DNA of 64,000 nucleotides, from NCBI GenBank assembly GCA_014706295.1, contig JACSVZ010000008.1, positions 16,890,159-16,954,158 on the forward strand. The letters run 5' to 3'. Below, piece after piece: positions 60,440 through 64,000 of this stretch. The stretch's first letter is position 1; each line of letters begins with the position of its first letter. The position numbers and the translations under genes were made by a program. This stretch comes from Lycocorax pyrrhopterus obiensis. Its lineage: Eukaryota > Chordata > Aves > Passeriformes > Paradisaeidae. Below the pieces are notes generated by a model, which ran no database searches, had not been told where the DNA came from, and saw only the letters and a list, made by a program, of their open reading frames with translations.

Positions 60440-61260
60440 AGGTAGCTCCTGATCCGTCCCTGCACGTCTTGCAGCCCCCTCCCCGCAGGGGTGCAGGTGC
60501 TGACGGGGATGTTCGGCGGACAGCCTACTCGCAAGTCTCCCAGAGACTCCCTGCAGCCTTGGGAGGGAGCGGATCAAATGCATCTCCCTCCGAGCCCTCG
60601 CTCACGCTCCTCCCTGATCTTTTTCCAGGATTCCCTCGGGAGTGGGGAGGTGCCCAGCAGTCAGGGCATAATCCTGTCTTCGAGCGCCGCAGACCTCGGT
60701 GCTGGAGCCTCACCGCGGTTCTGCCGCGACGTCACTCACCATCCTTCCCCCTTTCGCGCTCCCTGCCTGTGGCCCTGGCAGGCGACGGGAAGTGCCGAGG
60801 ATGAGAGCAGGTCCCTGGTGTCTCCTTTAGCTGCCATTGCAGTTAAATTAGAACAGAGACCTGCAAATAAAGCACCCCCTCCCCAACCCCCTCTTCCCGC
60901 TGCCAGAAGCTCTGCATTTCACTCAAGTGCCCACCGGGGAATTTGCCCATTTACTCTTGTTATTTGCATGATAAAGGCTGTTCTGCTGCCTTTTCTGCAG
61001 CCTGCCTTAAAAAGGCAGGGAAGTTGGAGCAGACGGGTAGGAGAGCCAGAGAGGTCAGGGCACCCAGCCCCGAGCCCTCCTCCCCCGGCAGAGTCGCCGA
61101 GGGTGCCGCGGCGCTGCGGAGGAGGGCGGAAGGAAGGCTCTCCCCAGCCCGAGGTTTTGCTTTCCAGTTTTGTTCTCATTAGCGGCTCTGTGCATTCCCT
61201 TCGCTCCTCACAAAGACGCTTATTCTGGCACGGAAATGTGCCCTCTGGGATTTACTGAGA
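60440..61260. promoter_or_regulatory. CpG-rich region with possible core promoter
   Basis: CpG density is raised at about 60480-60800 (roughly 24 CpGs in 320 bases) and again at 61075-61135, with a lower-CpG central block at 60830-60985. A CRE-like gacgtcac lies at 60728-60735. The central block holds aaattagaaca and gcaaataaagc words, an octamer and a TATA-like hairpin. A 255-codon plus frame (60491-61258) runs through the whole region; it is rich in Ser, Pro and Arg with no domain, and most likely reflects the scarcity of stops in GC-rich DNA. A promoter is the best explanation, but transcription is unproven. Confidence 0.55.
60962..61019 (+). promoter_or_regulatory. Octamer followed by TATA-like element
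   Basis: A perfect octamer attttgcat-type site (atttgcat, 60962-60969) is followed about 35 bases later by ccttaaaaagg (61005-61015), a TATA-like core. The latter lies within an 8-base perfect hairpin, cctgcctt/aaggcagg (61001-61008 and 61012-61019). Octamer-plus-TATA spacing like this is known from octamer-driven promoters. A start site near 61035-61045 on the plus strand would be expected if it is real. Confidence 0.35.
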
Positions 61261-61310
61261 GAGAAAGAGAAAGGGAGGGGAAAGAGAGAGATAGACGGAG
61301 AGAGAATAGG
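61258..61310. repeat. GA-rich simple sequence
   Basis: Mostly gagaga and gaaag words with few interruptions, directly after the CpG-rich region. GAGA-type tracts are common beside promoters, but no function is shown. Confidence 0.75.
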
Positions 61311-63434
61311 CGTTGATCCTGGGCTGCATCCAAGCTGCCTTAGCTGAAACTCAGGATGGAAGTGTAAAGGTAGCTGTAAACCTTTCTGGTTGCAGCCCAC
61401 CACCCCAATCCTGGATTAATTACCTGGAGCAGCCTCTGTGTTTTGCTAGCTTTGGCCTGGCTTCTTCTGCCAGGTGTTTTTGATTCAATGTAATTTTCTT
61501 GAAGTAAGATGAAGTGGAAATACTCTGCAGTGATATGCTGCTTTCAGTCCAGTTTTCACCCTGGTTCTGATTTAGATGAAGAGCCGCATGTCCCTTCTGA
61601 CTAAGGAAAATTTACCAAAATGGAAACATGACTTTGCAGAAGAAGCACAAATTTTGAGACCTAATCAGCAGTCAGGAAATTATTGTTTAGCTAGCTTTAT
61701 GGGGCAAGGGTGGCTGGTGCTCAGCACTGTCCTATTCCCATGCTTTCTGGCCTGATGAGGCTTCTTGTGCCTGTGATGAGGCCAGTGGCCACACAGGAGC
61801 TGTAGTCGTGGTGCTTTACCTCTTACCAAGGGAATCTTCTGTTGTCTGCTGAGCTGGCATTGCATGTGCTTTGTAGCTGTGGAGATCTCTCTAGCCAGGC
61901 CACTGTCATGTACCATAGTGTAGCTGCATCCTTAGTAGTCTGTCTCCCTCAAATACCTCTCAGCTGAAGTGTACACTTTTACCTCCCTGTCAGCTAGTAC
62001 AACCAACCCCAACACTCAGTTTCTGAAGCACTCTAGCTGTGTTGGCTACAGCTGCCCTCAGCCTTCTCCCACAGGCTACAACAGCAGGAAGCTGTAAAGG
62101 CTATAGAGATGGCGTGGGGGAAATGTCTTCTCTCCTGTTTAGGATGTTGAACTGTGTCATGTGGTCTTTTTTTTTTCTCCTCATTTATTTTTAAGTGGCT
62201 TTGCTGCATACTGTGTGTACAATAGTGTGCAAGGTTAAAGAACTGGTGGAAATCTAAGTCATGCATTCTGACTGCATCCACAGTGGGCTTGAGAACCAGG
62301 ATGCTGCTGGTGTATGGTCATGCTAGAACGTGGAGTGGGACAGTACTATTGCAGAGCCTAGGACCAGCCCCATTGCAGCTTCTCACTGCTGCTCAGGATG
62401 GGTTCCAGAAACAAAACTCTACAAGCTTGCATTAAATTAGGGAAGCAGGTTTCTGCAAGCATGTGGCAGGTTGCAGAGCCAGGATTCTGGCATCCTAAGT
62501 GGGTTCTGGAGCCAGCAGTCTGGGAGCTTGTGGCTGCTCAGGGCTAGTGCTTGGGAAAGGTTCCAGGATGAGGTCTCAGCGGCATTCTCTTTTTTTTCAC
62601 TGTTGATCAACAAGTTCAGAGTGTCTGTTCTCGTAGCTGAACTCCTCTATATCTGGGGACCTTTTGCATTTTCAGCATGGGTAATGATACCAACTCCATC
62701 CTCTCTTCTTGTCTGAGGAATCAGATTTACACCCCTACTTGTTGTCTGAGTGCTCCTTCCCAGCTGCAGAGCTCTGAATCTGCTGGAACAGGATCAATCT
62801 GGAAATTTCTTTCATTGTCTTAGTAGTATCTTTGCTCCCCAGGTCTGGCTTTCCCTGGTACATTGATGCCAGTGTTATATCTGAGAATAAACATTCCTTC
62901 TGAGATTTGTAACTTACTTTTTGGTGGTATTTGTTGCACAGTTGACCTAATGGAGACATTCAGTTTAACAAGGAGATCCTAACTAGTGGGTTTCTGGGAG
63001 GCCGCTCAGTCTCTTCTGATGGCTTTCATCTTGTACTATTTATAGACTAAAATTCATTTGAGATGGCTAAACAGGGGTTTTACTCACTCTGAAATGGCAT
63101 GATTTTACTTATTCACCTCCCTTGGCATCAAGAAGACTGGACATAGAGAGCTTGGCTGTGTCTGCTTCTTGCAACTGGAAGGCACTGTGGGGAAGATGGC
63201 AGAGGGATGTTGCAGGCATGTCCAGTAATAGTCTGGACAGGTTCAAGTAGTCTGGCTGAGGAAGGCACTGCTGAGGGTATTGGGCAGGTCTGTCTGATTA
63301 GTGACATCCAGAAAGATGGAATCAGAATGCAGGGACTAAAACTGTGTAACTCCTGGCACCTTCCACTGTGTGCTGGGAAAAACATGCTTTATGTGGCCAG
63401 GATGTCTTCAGGTAAGGAGAAGCAATTCTTTATT
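61311..63434. other. Noncoding DNA, no gene seen
   Basis: Ordinary sequence. A T-run lies at about 62167-62175. Frames are all under 90 codons and lack domains. No named repeat is recognised. Confidence 0.6.
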
Positions 63435-63760
63435 TGAACACAGACTTCCTATGTAATTCTGAGAAAACCACTTAAGGTAGGGTTTGTCTCACCTTGCTTT
63501 AAATATGTGGGAGTCACCTCATTCTAAGATACTTACCTACACAGTAGTTACCATCTGTAATCACACAGTCAGTTACTACTTGGACATATTAATGCTCTCT
63601 CCATTGTCTATAGAGGGCCTACATAGACGAAACTATAGCTGTTTTTTATGTGGCAGAAACCTGCTGAGATGAGTCCCTCCGAGCCTCAGTTCTTCACTTG
63701 TAAAATGGAAATGGCAGCATTGCATAGTGAAATGACTGCAGGGTTAGACAGTGAATGGCA
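63435..63760 (+). repeat. Possible interrupted MIR-like SINE
   Basis: Near 63440 the words cctatgtaattctgagaaaa and ccactta resemble the 'ctgtgtgaccttgggcaagtcactta' block. The next expected block, gagcctcagttcttcac and ttgtaaaatggaaatgg, appears only at 63680-63715. The roughly 190 bases between may be an insertion, or the first match may be chance. The second block is the stronger. Confidence 0.4.
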
Positions 63761-64000
63761 TAATGGGCTAAGAATCTGTATTGGTGGAAGAGGCAGGAGA
63801 AGAGCATGTCTGTGGAGTAGTTTACCTGCTGGTGTACTGTGACCTTTTGGTATTTGGCCCTACACAAGTGGAAAGGTGTTTAGATTATTCTGATAAGCCT
63901 CATGAAACCTCATTTATGTTATTTTCTTCCAAAGCCATGTTTAGGTTGCTTAAGCTATGTTATCTCCAGCTATCTCTTTACTTTTCCTGAACAATGGTCA
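63761..64000. other. Noncoding DNA to the window end
   Basis: Short frames without domains run to the edge. Nothing is recognisable. Confidence 0.6.

Noticed and set aside
1..64000. CRISPR arrays, tRNA, rRNA, operons or phage genes
   Set aside because: No regular spaced repeats, no tRNA-like arm pattern and no dense long frames; composition and repeats are those of a vertebrate genome.

Overview
The window looks like bird nuclear DNA. Two pieces of CR1 LINE with typical avian 3' ends are present (about 35050-36056 and 27726-27781). There is also a solo LTR of an ERVL-like layout that I associate with bird genomes, several worn MIR-like SINE relics, and AT-rich, CpG-poor background. The LTR type fits a neoavian or songbird-like genome better than chicken, but I cannot name the species. 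I found no bacterial-style genes, operons, CRISPR, rRNA or tRNA.

No complete protein-coding gene can be supported. The open frames present are short, have no recognisable domain, and mostly lie in low-complexity, GC-rich or repeat DNA. The best coding candidate is a possible 56-base internal exon on the minus strand (41616-41671), with splice-site-like ends and a coding-like reading frame. The window is therefore either intergenic or inside large introns of a gene I cannot identify.

Layout. 1-10 kb: plain noncoding DNA, a nested inverted repeat near 4.7 kb and a minus-strand solo LTR at 5956-6467. 11-24.5 kb: a degenerate CA-rich tract, then three stretches that look like regulatory elements (about 11.8, 17.8 and 24.3 kb). 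26.3-27 kb: an AT-rich regulatory-looking block joined to a dense CpG island with a CTCF-like site. 27-36 kb: telomere-like words, overlapping open frames on both strands and the larger CR1. 37-50 kb: a TG-rich tract, the candidate exon with a CpG-containing element beside it, an old LINE reverse-transcriptase relic, and regulatory-looking blocks with an octamer site and paired TEAD-type sites. 53 kb: a broken Ty3/gypsy-like reverse-transcriptase fragment. 56-61.3 kb: another regulatory-looking block, MIR-like relics and a second CpG-rich region with an octamer plus TATA-like pair.

The many AT-rich blocks carrying homeodomain, octamer, SOX, MEF2, TCF and TEAD-type words would suit the regulatory surroundings of a developmental gene. 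That is inference from sequence texture only. No alignment was possible, so every 'conserved-looking' call needs a cross-species check. I found no convincing new biological system; the most unusual items are the gypsy-like fossil, the candidate exon and the octamer-TATA unit.
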